37,260 bases of DNA from Phenylobacterium sp. (lineage in GTDB: Bacteria > Pseudomonadota > Alphaproteobacteria > Caulobacterales > Caulobacteraceae), in contig JAQGIV010000016.1 in the NCBI GenBank assembly GCA_028290945.1, positions 1 through 37,260 of the forward strand, in the 5' to 3' direction. The notes below the pieces were generated by a model, which saw only the letters and a list, made by a program, of their open reading frames with translations, was not told where the DNA came from and ran no database searches. A program made the translations under genes and the position numbers. Shown one piece after another: positions 25,702-36,491 of this stretch (the stretch's first letter is position 1; each line of letters begins with the position of its first letter).

Positions 25702-25728
25702 GGAACCCGACAGTCATCCCAAGACGTT
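25702..25728 (+). promoter_or_regulatory. Possible EcfG-type promoter, wrong spacing
   Basis: GGAAC at 25702-25706 and CGTT at 25725-25728, with an 18-nt spacer. The general stress sigma factor EcfG/SigT reads GGAAC-N16-17-CGTT, so this is one or two bases too long. It lies 38 nt ahead of the next gene. Listed as weak. Confidence 0.2.
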
Positions 25729-25766
25729 TGGCCTGCTTGAGGGATGCCCGAATGGAGATATTGGTG

Positions 25767-26168
25767 ATGCGCAAGATATTGGGCGCCGCCGTCATCGGCC
25801 TGACGGCTCTCGGCGGCGCAGTAATCGCAGGCGGTGCGCAGGCTCAGCCCTATGGCTACTACGTACCGGCCCCCGTGCCCGCCCCGGCGCCTTACGGCTA
25901 CTATGACAACGGCTATTACCGCCCGGCGCCGGCCTACAACGGATATTACGGCACGCCGAGCTACAGCTACAACGACGGCGCGGGCCTGGCCGGCGCCCTG
26001 ATCGGCTCGCTGATCGCCCCGGCCTATGGTCCGGCCGTGCCGGTCGACCGCTACGGCCCCGATCCGAACGGCATGATCGCCCCCGACGGCCACCGGATCA
26101 AATGCAAGCTGACCACCGGCTACGACGGCCGCTGGGGCGGCTATCGCACCCATCGCGAGTGCGATTAG
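25767..26168 (+). CDS. Small exported Tyr/Pro-rich protein
   Basis: 133 residues from the ATG at 25767, which has GGAG 8 nt upstream; ATG 25752 and TTG 25728 are less likely. Signal peptide about 1-26 (GGAQAQP). The mature N-terminus repeats YGYY, PAPVPAP and NGYY, then a short Gly/Ala segment (GAGLAGALIGSLIAPAYG), possibly membrane-associated. A conserved-looking end has DPNGMIAPDGHRIKCKLTTGYDGRWGG and HRECD with two Cys. A strong hairpin follows. Confidence 0.8.
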   Translation: MRKILGAAVIGLTALGGAVIAGGAQAQPYGYYVPAPVPAPAPYGYYDNGYYRPAPAYNGYYGTPSYSYNDGAGLAGALIGSLIAPAYGPAVPVDRYGPDPNGMIAPDGHRIKCKLTTGYDGRWGGYRTHRECD

Positions 26169-26183
26169 CGCCTAGGAAGCGAG

Positions 26184-26211
26184 CGCGCCCGCCGGTTCAC
26201 TGGCGGGCGCG
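26184..26211 (+). terminator. GC-rich hairpin after the Tyr/Pro-rich gene
   Basis: CGCGCCCGCC (26184-26193) with GGCGGGCGCG (26202-26211), a 10-bp perfect stem and 8-nt loop. Only TT follows, so termination strength is uncertain. Confidence 0.5.
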
Positions 26212-26258
26212 TTGCGCTGATGATACGACCGATACGTGTGTGACCGGGGGGCACAGCC

Positions 26259-26909
26259 ATGAACAGCAGCGGCAAGGACGATTCGTCGGAAGAACAGGTT
26301 CGGCGCACCGAGGGCCGTATTTGGACCATAAGCATTGCGACATCTGTAATCGGCTCGGCTATCTTCGTGGCGTTCCTAGAACCCATCATGAAGGGCTTGG
26401 GCCATGCTGTTGGCTCGTTGGGCGGGACGCTTATCCAGGGACTTCTTGACTCGATTTACAAGCAGGCCGCGGCTTCAGTTTCGGAACAATTCCTTTTTCA
26501 ACTTTTAGTCCCGCTTTATTTGATCGCTGCAAACATCGCGATTGTGGCTTTTCTCATTTCTACGGGTACAGTAGAGAGAATTGCCAAACATGTAGCCAGA
26601 GATTCGGAAAATACAAAGAAACTGCCAAGAAAATCTCGTCCTTTTCGCTACTTTATGTCTATATTGTCTATATTTTTGCTATTCCAGCTAGCTTACTTGT
26701 CTATGGGAAATTTCATTCAGATGCAGGCGAAAGTTAGCTTCGACACTAGGCTAACCGCGCTGGCTCCGTATATTTCCGACGCGGAGTACAAGATGTTGGC
26801 GGCGCGTTGGGTGCTAATTGACGGCCGAGCCGACTACGAAGCGCTGATGGGTCAGATGCAGTCAGATGCAGACATACATCATGTTCGCCTACCTCCGAGG
26901 CTACTCTAG
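26259..26909 (+). CDS. AT-rich three-helix membrane protein
   Basis: 216 residues. Codons use A and T freely at third positions, against the strong G/C preference of every neighbour, which suggests recent acquisition. Predicted membrane helices lie at about 21-43, 79-101 and 131-153. The N-terminus is charged and cytosolic (SGKDDSSEEQVRRTEGR). A soluble C-terminal tail (157-216) has the pattern TRLTALAPYISDAEYKMLAARW and RADYEALMGQM, ending RLPPRLL; I recall this tail from other small membrane proteins of unknown role. The frame looks complete. No strong ribosome binding site; GGGGGG about 10 nt upstream. No mobile-element gene is adjacent. Confidence 0.72.
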   Translation: MNSSGKDDSSEEQVRRTEGRIWTISIATSVIGSAIFVAFLEPIMKGLGHAVGSLGGTLIQGLLDSIYKQAAASVSEQFLFQLLVPLYLIAANIAIVAFLISTGTVERIAKHVARDSENTKKLPRKSRPFRYFMSILSIFLLFQLAYLSMGNFIQMQAKVSFDTRLTALAPYISDAEYKMLAARWVLIDGRADYEALMGQMQSDADIHHVRLPPRLL

Positions 26910-26951
26910 CTATCGCAAGCCATGGCAGGCCGACCCAAGCTATGCTGGGCC

Positions 26952-29534
<2,583 letters not shown>

Positions 29535-29590
29535 CAGGTCCCCTTGATAGGCGGATTGAGCGACCGCCTCCAGGAAGCGCGGCCACCGCC

Positions 29591-29620
29591 CACCAATTTG
29601 GTGTGGCACATCAGCCACAC
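29591..29620. promoter_or_regulatory. Overlapping palindromes upstream of clpB
   Basis: CACCAA-T-TTGGTG (29591-29603) and GTGTGGC-N6-GCCACAC (29601-29620) overlap by 3 bp, 57 to 86 nt before the clpB start. They could be an operator or a short hairpin. No sigma-32 promoter (CTTGAA, CCCAT-like) can be seen confidently in the 112-nt gap. Confidence 0.35.
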
Positions 29621-29646
29621 AAGAGGTTGCGGACCTGTTATCCCGC

Positions 29647-31560
29647 CTACTGCGGCGGGTTGTTCTTCTCCAGGAAGGCGACGGTGGCCTGCAGGGTCTG
29701 GAAGCGGGTGTCGCCCAGCGAGAGCCAGTGGTCGGCGTGGGGCTGCACGACCAGCTCCACCGACTTGCCGGCCCGCTTCAGGGCGTCGGCCATCTCGATG
29801 CTCTGGGAGAGCGGCACGACGGTGTCGTCGCGGCCGTGGATCAGCAGCACGGGGATATCGGCGGCGGCCGCCTGCAGGGCCGGGGAGTATTGCGCCAGCA
29901 CCGGGTCGCCGAGGTCCTTGGCCCCCATGTAGCGGGTCCAGTAGCGCAGGGCGCCGCGCCCCTCGCGGTGGTTGGAATAGCCGACCATCCGCTTGAGGTC
30001 CGAGACCCCGCCGAACGAGACGGCGCAGCGGTAGACGCCCTTGTCGAGGGCCGCGCCGGCCAGGGCCGCATAGCCCCCGTAGCTGGCGCCCACGATGCAC
30101 ACCCGCTTGGGATCGATGGTCCCCTGGGCGGCCAGGTGGCGGACCCCGTCGGAGAGGTCGGTCTGCATCTTGCGGCCCCACTGGCCGAAGCCGGCCTCCA
30201 TGTAGTCCCAGCCGAAGCCCGACGAGCCGCGGAAGTTGACCTGCAGCACCGCATAGCCGCGCGAGGCCATGCCCTGGGCCCACCAGTCGAAGCCCGGCTC
30301 GTCGCGGGCGGCCGGTCCGCCGTGCGGGAACACCACCAGCGGCAGGTTCTTCGGATCGCGGCCGCGGGGCAGGGTGAGGTAGCCGGAGAGCTCGAATCCG
30401 TCGGCGGCCTTGTAGCGCACCGCCCGCGTCGGCGAGACGTCGTCGGGCCCGACCCCCAGGTACTCGTTGCCGAGGATCTTCGCCGCGCGGGCGGTCATGT
30501 CGACATAGACGTAGGCCGGGCCCAGCGTCGGGGAGTCGGCCCGCACGATGATCTTGCTGCGGTCGTTCGACCAGGAGACCAGCGAGACGCGGTTGTCGGG
30601 GAAGGCCTTGGCCACCGCCGCCCAGACCTTCTGGTCGGCAGGGTCGTAGAAGACGTAGCGGCTCTCGTCGCCGACCAGCTCGGTATGGCCGATCAGCCGG
30701 CCGGTGGTCGGGTCGTGGAGCGTGGTCTGGCCATCGAGCGCCGGCATCAGCGGCCCCACCCCGGCTGTGGCGCCGTCCACCTCGTACCAGCCCGCGCCGT
30801 CCTTGCCGGACATGTTCAGCACGATGGAGCGGCCGTCGCGGCCCAGGCCCATGACGTCGGGCGGGTCGATCGGCTCGTCGCGGGTCATCACGGTGCGCCA
30901 GCCGTCGCCCTTCAGCTTCAGGCTCCATTTGCCGCTGCGGCTCTCATAGAGGGTCTGGGCCACCGCCCGTCCGTCGGGCCCGACGAGGAAGTCCCGGGTG
31001 TGGATGTCGCCGGTCTCCACCAGCTTCGAGGAGTCGTTCTTCAGGTCGATGCGGAACAGGGCCAGCACGCCCTGGCTGTCGACGAAATGGATGCCCTGCA
31101 GGAACAGCGCCGGCCGGCCGTCGACCACCCGCACGATCGGCAGGCCGTCGATGGCGTTCATCGACTCGCCGGCGTCGGTGAGCAGCGGCTTCACCTTCTT
31201 CGTGGCGATGTTGACGTCGGCGGCCATGTACCACTCGGCCCGGTCGGCCTCGACGCCGAGCGGCACGCCGGTGACGCTGCTGGTCAGGATCAGGTGGTCG
31301 TCGCCGGCCCAGCGGATGTCACGGACCTTGGCGTGGCCCAGGCCGCCCAGGAACAGGGTCTGGTTCTTGGCCATGTCCTTGACGACGAGCCGCCGCTCCT
31401 CGCCGTTGGTGACCACCAGGGCGATGACGCCGCCGGTGGCGGACACCGACGCATCCTCGATGCTCGGCAGCTTGCCGTAGGCCTCCAGGGGCGCGGCGAG
31501 CGCGGGCCCCGCGAGCAGGGCGAAGACAATTCCGAGCCAGAAGCGGCGAATGCACGCCAT
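29647..31560 (-). CDS. Exported S9-family prolyl oligopeptidase-like peptidase
   Basis: 637 residues with a signal peptide (1-22, ending GPALA). Residues about 30-390 form the beta-propeller that filters substrates. The alpha/beta-hydrolase domain has the nucleophile in GASYGGYA (Ser near 490), an acid in HGRDDTVVP (about 577), and His in PHADHW (about 607). Such periplasmic enzymes cleave peptides after Pro or other residues at the N-terminus (DPP-IV or acyl-aminoacyl type). Specificity not readable. GGGGG about 8 nt upstream of the ATG. Confidence 0.92.
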   Translation of the reverse strand: MACIRRFWLGIVFALLAGPALAAPLEAYGKLPSIEDASVSATGGVIALVVTNGEERRLVVKDMAKNQTLFLGGLGHAKVRDIRWAGDDHLILTSSVTGVPLGVEADRAEWYMAADVNIATKKVKPLLTDAGESMNAIDGLPIVRVVDGRPALFLQGIHFVDSQGVLALFRIDLKNDSSKLVETGDIHTRDFLVGPDGRAVAQTLYESRSGKWSLKLKGDGWRTVMTRDEPIDPPDVMGLGRDGRSIVLNMSGKDGAGWYEVDGATAGVGPLMPALDGQTTLHDPTTGRLIGHTELVGDESRYVFYDPADQKVWAAVAKAFPDNRVSLVSWSNDRSKIIVRADSPTLGPAYVYVDMTARAAKILGNEYLGVGPDDVSPTRAVRYKAADGFELSGYLTLPRGRDPKNLPLVVFPHGGPAARDEPGFDWWAQGMASRGYAVLQVNFRGSSGFGWDYMEAGFGQWGRKMQTDLSDGVRHLAAQGTIDPKRVCIVGASYGGYAALAGAALDKGVYRCAVSFGGVSDLKRMVGYSNHREGRGALRYWTRYMGAKDLGDPVLAQYSPALQAAAADIPVLLIHGRDDTVVPLSQSIEMADALKRAGKSVELVVQPHADHWLSLGDTRFQTLQATVAFLEKNNPPQ

Positions 31561-31630
31561 GGTCGATCCCCCTAGACCAATCAGCGGAGGGTGGCGCAGC
31601 CGAACGCATCCCGCAAGAGGTCGAAACGCC

Positions 31631-32059
31631 TCAGTTCAGCTCAGAGGGCTCCGGCGGCTTGGGCGGCAGGGGGGCGACGGGGACGCCGTCCTCGACCAAT
31701 TCGCGAACTTGCTTGGGCGAGGCCTGGCCGTAGATGCCGCGGTCCTCGGCGCGGCCCTCGTGGATGGCGCGGGCTTCCTTGGCGAAGGCGTCGCCGACGT
31801 CGTCGAAGTTGGCCTCCACGTGGCGGCGCAGGCGGCCCATGGCCTCCATCATCATCTGGGCCTTGGGGGCGCCCTCGTCCTGCACGGTCCTCTTCGCGCC
31901 GGCCACGGCGGGAGCCATGATCTGCTTGGTCACCGCCTGGGTGGCGCAGAGCGGGCATTGCAGCTGGCCGTTGGCGGCCTGCGTGTCGAAGTCGGCCGAC
32001 GCGCCGAACCAGCCCTCGAACTCGTGGCCGTGCTCGCAGATGAGGGCGTAGCGGATCAT
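31631..32059 (-). CDS. DUF1178 family protein
   Basis: 142 residues. MIRYALICEHGHEFEGWF with a following QCPLCATQAVTKQIMAP is the zinc-ribbon-like (C..C, H.H) beginning of DUF1178; the middle is acidic and the end Pro-rich. Function unknown. Its ATG overlaps the stop of the nitrilase-family gene by 4 nt, which suggests a shared transcript and a related role. Confidence 0.9.
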   Translation of the reverse strand: MIRYALICEHGHEFEGWFGASADFDTQAANGQLQCPLCATQAVTKQIMAPAVAGAKRTVQDEGAPKAQMMMEAMGRLRRHVEANFDDVGDAFAKEARAIHEGRAEDRGIYGQASPKQVRELVEDGVPVAPLPPKPPEPSELN

Positions 32060-32871
32060 GGTCCGGTGAACGGCCGCGCGTTGGCCAGCGCCGGGATGGC
32101 GCGGCGGGCCTTGGCGGCGGCGGCCAGGTCCAGGTCGACCACCAGCACGCCGGGCTCGTCGTGGTCGAGCTGGCCCAGCACCTCGCCCCAGGGGCCGACG
32201 GCGATCGAATGGCCCCAGGTGCCGCGGCCGTCCTCGTGGAAGCCGCCCTGGGCGGGGGCCAGCACGAAGGAGCCGGTCTCGATGGCGCGGGCCCGCATCA
32301 GCACCTCCCAGTGCGCTTCGCCGGTCGGGCGGGTGAAGGCCGCGGGGATGGTCATGACCTCGGCGCCGGCCAGGGCCAGGGCGCGGTACAGCGCCGGGAA
32401 CCGCAGGTCATAACAGATGGTGAGACCCAGTTTCGCTTCACCCGCGTCGGCGCGCACCGCCCGGTCGCCGGGCTCATAGCTCTCGGACTCGCGGGCCACC
32501 TCGCCGGTCGGCAGGTCGACGTCGAACATGTGCAGCTTGTCGTAGGTGGCGGTGACGGCGCCCTTGGGATCGATCAGCACGGCGCGGTTGGCGCACTTGT
32601 CGTCCTCGCGCTTGACCAGCGCCGAGCCGATCAGGATCCAGACGCCAAGCTCGCTGGCGGCCTGGCGCATCCCCTGGACGAAGGGATCGTCCTCCAGGGA
32701 CTTCAGCGCCGGGAACAGCTTGGCGCGGTCCTTCTGCAGGATGTTGGAGCCTTCCGGCGTGGCGATGAAGCTCGCGCCCCGGGCCGCCGCCTCGCGCACC
32801 AGCGGCAGGACGTGCGCCAGCGCCGCGGTCTGGTCCGCCGGCGTGCGGGTCTGGATGAGGCCGACCTTCAT
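32056..32871 (-). CDS. Carbon-nitrogen hydrolase (Nit1/omega-amidase-like)
   Basis: 271 residues. The catalytic triad is E40 (ATPEGSN), K112 (YDKLHMFD) and C153 (TICYDLRFP). The Nit subgroup pattern TICYDLRFPALYRALALAGAE and FVLAPAQGGFHEDGRGTWGHS agrees with Nit1/deaminated glutathione amidase, which repairs deaminated glutathione. The neighbouring glutaredoxin gene fits a glutathione-related role, though this is inference. Part of the comF-grxC-nit-DUF1178 series. Confidence 0.9.
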   Translation of the reverse strand: MKVGLIQTRTPADQTAALAHVLPLVREAAARGASFIATPEGSNILQKDRAKLFPALKSLEDDPFVQGMRQAASELGVWILIGSALVKREDDKCANRAVLIDPKGAVTATYDKLHMFDVDLPTGEVARESESYEPGDRAVRADAGEAKLGLTICYDLRFPALYRALALAGAEVMTIPAAFTRPTGEAHWEVLMRARAIETGSFVLAPAQGGFHEDGRGTWGHSIAVGPWGEVLGQLDHDEPGVLVVDLDLAAAAKARRAIPALANARPFTGP

Positions 32872-32888
32872 GGGAAGCTAGATAGGCC

Positions 32889-32911
32889 ATCCCTCCCCAT
32901 TAAGGGAGGGA
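32889..32911. repeat. Short palindrome between grxC and nitrilase gene
   Basis: TCCCTCCC and GGGAGGGA with a CATTAA loop form an 8-bp hairpin in the 44-nt gap. No U-tract follows, so it is a spacer hairpin and may limit downstream expression. Confidence 0.5.
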
Positions 32912-32915
32912 AAGG

Positions 32916-33179
32916 CTAAGCCGCCTGTTGCAGCAAGGTGTCCAGCTTGCCGTCGCGGTCGAGGGCCAGCATCTCGTCGCAGCCGCCGATGTGCCGGTCG
33001 CCGACGAAGATCTGCGGGAAGGTGGCGCGGCCGCCGGCCCGGCGCATCATCTCCTGGCGCTTGTCGGGATCGAAGGCGGCCTCGATCTCGGTGAACGCCA
33101 CGCCCTTCTTCTCCAGCAGCGAGACCGCGCGGATGCAATAGGGGCAGTAGGGCTTCGTATAGATCGTGACGTGGGTCAT
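32916..33179 (-). CDS. grxC: Glutaredoxin 3
   Basis: 87 residues. C12-P-Y-C15 is the dithiol active site (KPYCPYCIRA), and TFPQIFVGDRHIGGCDEM carries the cis-Pro and GG-C/D glutathione-binding motif. The protein reduces disulfides using glutathione. The length and CPYC fit GrxC. It lies 32 nt after the comF stop on the same strand. Confidence 0.95.
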   Translation of the reverse strand: MTHVTIYTKPYCPYCIRAVSLLEKKGVAFTEIEAAFDPDKRQEMMRRAGGRATFPQIFVGDRHIGGCDEMLALDRDGKLDTLLQQAA

Positions 33180-33211
33180 GGCGCTCTAACCAATTGATCG
33201 TCCTGCAAGGT

Positions 33212-33937
33212 TCATATGGTGAGTCCGCCCATCTCTTGAACCCGTGCGACCACTGCGACATCCACGCGCGCCGCGCCGGCCTTGCGGAGCGCCCGCGCAC
33301 AGCCCTCGGCGGTGGCGCCGGTGGTCATCACGTCGTCGATCAGCAGCAGGCGCTTGCCTTCGATAAGGGCGCGCTTGCCGTCGGGGACCTCGAAGGCGGC
33401 GGCGACGTTGCGGCGGCGGCCCGAGCCCGACTTGCCGGCCTGGCTGTCGGTGGCGCGCCGGCGGATCAGCGCGTCGGGCAGGTAGGCGAGGCCTTCGCGG
33501 CGGGCCAGCGGCCGGGCGATCTCGGCGGCCTGGTTGTAGCGGCGCTTGAGCAGCCGGAGCGGGTGCAGCGGCACCGGCAGGACCGCGTCGGCCTCGGCCA
33601 CCAGCTCGCGGGCGGCCCGGCCGATCCACAGGGCGAACAGCGGGCCAAGGTCCGGCCGGTCGGCGTGCTTCAGCTTGAGGATCGGCTCGCGGCTGGCGTC
33701 GTCGTAGAGGCAGGCGGCCCGCGCCGCGGCGAAGGCCCTGGGCCTGGCCAGGCAGCCGCCGCAGCGGGCGCCGGGTCCCTGGTCATATTCGAACGGCGCG
33801 CCGCAACCGTCGCAGACCGGGCCGTCGAGGAAGTGGATGCGGCTCCAGCTGTCGGCCGCGAGCCCGCCGGCCTGCGAGGGCGCGCCGTCCAGGCCGCGCG
33901 GCGGGAAGATCAGGTCGAGCCCTGAGCGCCAGATCAA
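33212..33937 (-). CDS. comF: ComF family phosphoribosyltransferase-like protein
   Basis: 241 residues from a TTG at 33937; the open frame reaches an ATG at 34006, but those 23 codons are AT-rich at third positions and overlap the divergent methyltransferase start, so the shorter form is preferred. It has CDGCG and CGGC Cys pairs, a PRTase core and the PRPP-binding motif LLLIDDVMTTGATA. ComF proteins take part in natural DNA uptake in Gram-positive bacteria, or have unclear roles elsewhere. First gene of the comF-grxC-nit-DUF1178 series. Confidence 0.87.
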   Translation of the reverse strand: MIWRSGLDLIFPPRGLDGAPSQAGGLAADSWSRIHFLDGPVCDGCGAPFEYDQGPGARCGGCLARPRAFAAARAACLYDDASREPILKLKHADRPDLGPLFALWIGRAARELVAEADAVLPVPLHPLRLLKRRYNQAAEIARPLARREGLAYLPDALIRRRATDSQAGKSGSGRRRNVAAAFEVPDGKRALIEGKRLLLIDDVMTTGATAEGCARALRKAGAARVDVAVVARVQEMGGLTI

Positions 33938-33993
33938 CCGGGCTTGCAGCGCCGGTTTCCATCCGCGGCCGAAAACGCCATGTTCCGCGCGCA

Positions 33994-34896
33994 ATGTCCG
34001 CCCCACCCCGCCTGTTCGACCGAACCCTGCACCGCCAGCGCCTGGACCGCGCCGCGCGCGGCTTCGGCGAGGCCGATTTCCTGCACCGCCGGGCCGCCGC
34101 CGACCTGGTGGAGCGCCTGGAGGCGATCATGCGGGACTTCCCCGTGGCGGTCGAGCTTTCCTCGCGCGGGGGCGCGTTCGGCGCGGCGCTGGCGCAGAGC
34201 CCCGCCCGCGAGCGGGTGGGCCTGCTGGTGGAGACCGACCTGTCGGCGGCCATGCTGGCCGGCCGCGGCGGACCGCGGGCGGTGGTCGACGAGGAGGCGC
34301 TGCCGTTCGCGCCAGAGAGCCTCGATCTGATCGTCTCGACGCTCGGCCTGCACTGGACCAACGACGTGGTCGGGGCCTTGGTGCAGGCTAGGCTGGCCTT
34401 GAAGCCCGACGGGCTGTTCATGGCCTCGTTCCTGGGCGGGCAGACCCTGACCGAGCTTCGCCAGTCGCTGGTGGCGGCCGAGGCGGAGATCCTGGGCGGC
34501 GCGGGCAGCCGGGTCTCACCCTTCGCCGAGGTCTCCGACGCCGCCAGCCTGTTGCAGCGCGCCGGCTTCGCCCTGCCGGTGGCCGACGTGGACCGGGTGA
34601 ACGTCAGCTACGAGCACCCGCTGCGGCTGCTGGCCGACCTGCGCCGGATGGGCGAGACCAGCGTGCTCGCCGAGCGGCATCCGAAGCCGCTCAGCCGCCA
34701 ACTGCTGGCGCGGACCAGCGAGCTCTATTCCGAGCGGTTCGGCGATGCGGCCGGCCGGGCGCCCGCCACCTTCGAGATCATCACCCTGACCGGCTGGGCG
34801 CCGCACGAGAGCCAGCAACAGCCGCTGCGCCCGGGCTCGGCCAAGATGCGGCTGGCCGACGCGCTGGGGACCGTCGAGCAGAAGCTGCCGCGCTAG
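33994..34896 (+). CDS. SAM-dependent methyltransferase-like protein (NDUFAF5/BioC group)
   Basis: 300 residues. FDRTLHRQRLDRAA at the start is the NDUFAF5 signature. The SAM-binding region shows VAVELSSRGGAFGAAL (motif I is atypical), LPFAPESLDLIVSTLGLHW and LALKPDGLFMASF. NDUFAF5 hydroxylates or methylates a complex I subunit in mitochondria; the bacterial role is unknown. No acetolactate or biotin genes adjoin. Divergent from comF. Confidence 0.85.
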   Translation: MSAPPRLFDRTLHRQRLDRAARGFGEADFLHRRAAADLVERLEAIMRDFPVAVELSSRGGAFGAALAQSPARERVGLLVETDLSAAMLAGRGGPRAVVDEEALPFAPESLDLIVSTLGLHWTNDVVGALVQARLALKPDGLFMASFLGGQTLTELRQSLVAAEAEILGGAGSRVSPFAEVSDAASLLQRAGFALPVADVDRVNVSYEHPLRLLADLRRMGETSVLAERHPKPLSRQLLARTSELYSERFGDAAGRAPATFEIITLTGWAPHESQQQPLRPGSAKMRLADALGTVEQKLPR

Positions 34897-34986
34897 CTCT
34901 GCCGCGCGACAACGCGCCACGGCGGCGCTTCGGGCCTGCACCACTACGGTTGCGGTCGAGGGACGCTCTCGGCTTTGGGGGCACGA

Positions 34987-35913
34987 GTGACATTGAAACT
35001 GACCATCGGCGCCGGCGTTGCGGCCGCCGCCTGCGCGATCCTGGCCGCCTGCGCCGACGCGCCCCAGAAACCCGCGCCGCGGGCCTACTATTCGCCGGCC
35101 GTGCGGGCGACGCCCAGCACGCTGACGGCGGAAGCCGGGGTGTTCGAGGGCTATATGCGCCGCGCGCGGGGCATCGACGCCAACTTCTCCGGACCCGGCG
35201 AGGTCTCTCAAGCCCTACAGGCCGGCGCGAGCCATGAGCCGAAACAGCTGGAGGCCGGGATGATCGCCTATGCCGCGGTCGCCGCCCTGCAGGAGCAGCG
35301 CTTCGTCGAGGCCATCAAGAACAATCCCAACCGCGCCGAGCTGGCGCGCCGGCTGGCGTCCGATCCGGCCTATGCCCTGGCCCTGCCCGGCGGCGAGGCG
35401 GCGGCGGCGCGGGCGTCGGGCGCCCTGATCAGCCAGGGCGAGGCGCTCCACGAGCAGGGCCTGCGGGTCAAGCGGGCGGCCTATTCGGTGCAGCACCAGG
35501 CCTGGTCGAAGAAGACCGTGCCCAATCCGGGCGGGCGGCTGGCGCGGGTCAAGGCCCTGTCGGCCGAACCCCTGCGGGGCAGCGCATCGGACAGCGCGCG
35601 GCTCTATGAGGCGATGGCTGAGGGCGGTCGCCGCTCCGGCCCGGCGGGCCCGGTGGTGACGCATGCGCTGGCGGTGGCGGCGCTGAACGTGCTGGGCGAA
35701 GGCGGCCAGGGCCACGCCCTGATGAGCGAGCCGCGCACGGCGTCGTGCCTGCGCATGGCCAAGCTCAACCTCTACCAGTGCCTGGCCGCGGCCGGTCCGC
35801 AGTACGAGGACATCTACTGCCTGGGCCAGCACGCCATGGCCGACACCGGCCAGTGCGTGGTGGAAGCCACCCACCCGGTGCGCGTGGCGACGCGGACCAG
35901 CTATCGGCGCTAG
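34987..35913 (+). CDS. Hypothetical lipoprotein
   Basis: 308 residues from a GTG at 34987 (GGGGG about 8 nt upstream); an in-frame TTG at 34975 adds 4 residues. Lipobox at ILAAC-AD (Cys about residue 22). The mature part is Ala-rich and helical, with IDANFSGPGEVSQALQAGASHEPKQLEAGMIAYAAVAALQ. Four Cys near the end (SCLRMAKLNLYQCLAAAG, YCLGQHAM, GQCVV) may form two disulfides. Conserved in Caulobacterales as an unnamed protein, to my recollection. Its stop overlaps mutT by 4 nt. Confidence 0.75.
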   Translation: MTLKLTIGAGVAAAACAILAACADAPQKPAPRAYYSPAVRATPSTLTAEAGVFEGYMRRARGIDANFSGPGEVSQALQAGASHEPKQLEAGMIAYAAVAALQEQRFVEAIKNNPNRAELARRLASDPAYALALPGGEAAAARASGALISQGEALHEQGLRVKRAAYSVQHQAWSKKTVPNPGGRLARVKALSAEPLRGSASDSARLYEAMAEGGRRSGPAGPVVTHALAVAALNVLGEGGQGHALMSEPRTASCLRMAKLNLYQCLAAAGPQYEDIYCLGQHAMADTGQCVVEATHPVRVATRTSYRR

Positions 35914-36320
35914 AGCAGATCCCTCAGCCAGGCGACCAGCGGCGCATCGGCCGGGGGCATGGGATAGTCGGCCAGCTTCACCGGCTTCACCCAGGCCAGC
36001 GCCGAGTGGTGGCGGGCGGTGACGGTCCCCTCCCAGCGGCGGCAGAGGTAGAGCGGCATCAAGAGGTGGAAGCCCTCGTAGCCGTGGCTGGCGAACACGA
36101 AGGGGGCGAGGCAGGCGCTCGCCACCTGGATGCCCAGCTCCTCGTCGAGCTCGCGGATCAGGCAGGCCTCGGGCGTCTCGCCGGCCTCCACCTTGCCGCC
36201 CGGGAATTCCCACAGCCCGGCCAGCGCCTTGCCCGGCGGCCGCTGGCAGATCAGCACCCGGCCGTCCACGTCCACCAGGGCGGCGGCGGCGACGAGCAAT
36301 AGGGGCGCGGGCTCGGTCAT
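35910..36320 (-). CDS. mutT: MutT-type (8-oxo-dGTP) Nudix pyrophosphohydrolase
   Basis: 136 residues. A Nudix box GX5EX7REUXEEXGU is complete at about 41-63 (GGKVEAGETPEA, then REL-DEELGI). MutT removes oxidised dGTP from the pool and prevents A:T to C:G transversions. ICQRPPGKALAGLWEFPGG and WVKPVKLADYPMPPAD are typical of MutT. It lies downstream of argJ on the same strand across a palindrome-filled gap of 170 nt. Confidence 0.93.
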   Translation of the reverse strand: MTEPAPLLLVAAAALVDVDGRVLICQRPPGKALAGLWEFPGGKVEAGETPEACLIRELDEELGIQVASACLAPFVFASHGYEGFHLLMPLYLCRRWEGTVTARHHSALAWVKPVKLADYPMPPADAPLVAWLRDLL

Positions 36321-36325
36321 GCCCT

Positions 36326-36491
36326 ACCTCCCCCATCGCGTCGCGATGGCGGGAGGGGGACCGCGCCCCGCAGAGGGCGTGGTGGAGGGGGAAGGCCCAA
36401 GGCGGTGCGCGGCAACTTTCCCCCTCCACCACTCGCTCTTCGCTTCGCTCGGCGAGCGGTCCCCCTCCCGCCGCCCTAAGGCGGGGGAGGT
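36326..36491. repeat. Three-level nested palindrome between argJ and mutT
   Basis: Perfect arms are 9 bp (36326-36334 with 36483-36491), 17 bp (36348-36364 with 36456-36472) and 15 bp (36379-36393 with 36418-36432). The element fills the whole 170-nt gap. It resembles the element at 19575-19690 in its C-rich and G-rich arms with a TCGCTTCGC-like turn. Confidence 0.8.

Noticed and set aside
25702..25728. General stress (EcfG) promoter
   Set aside because: The spacer is one or two bases too long; retained only as a low-confidence feature.
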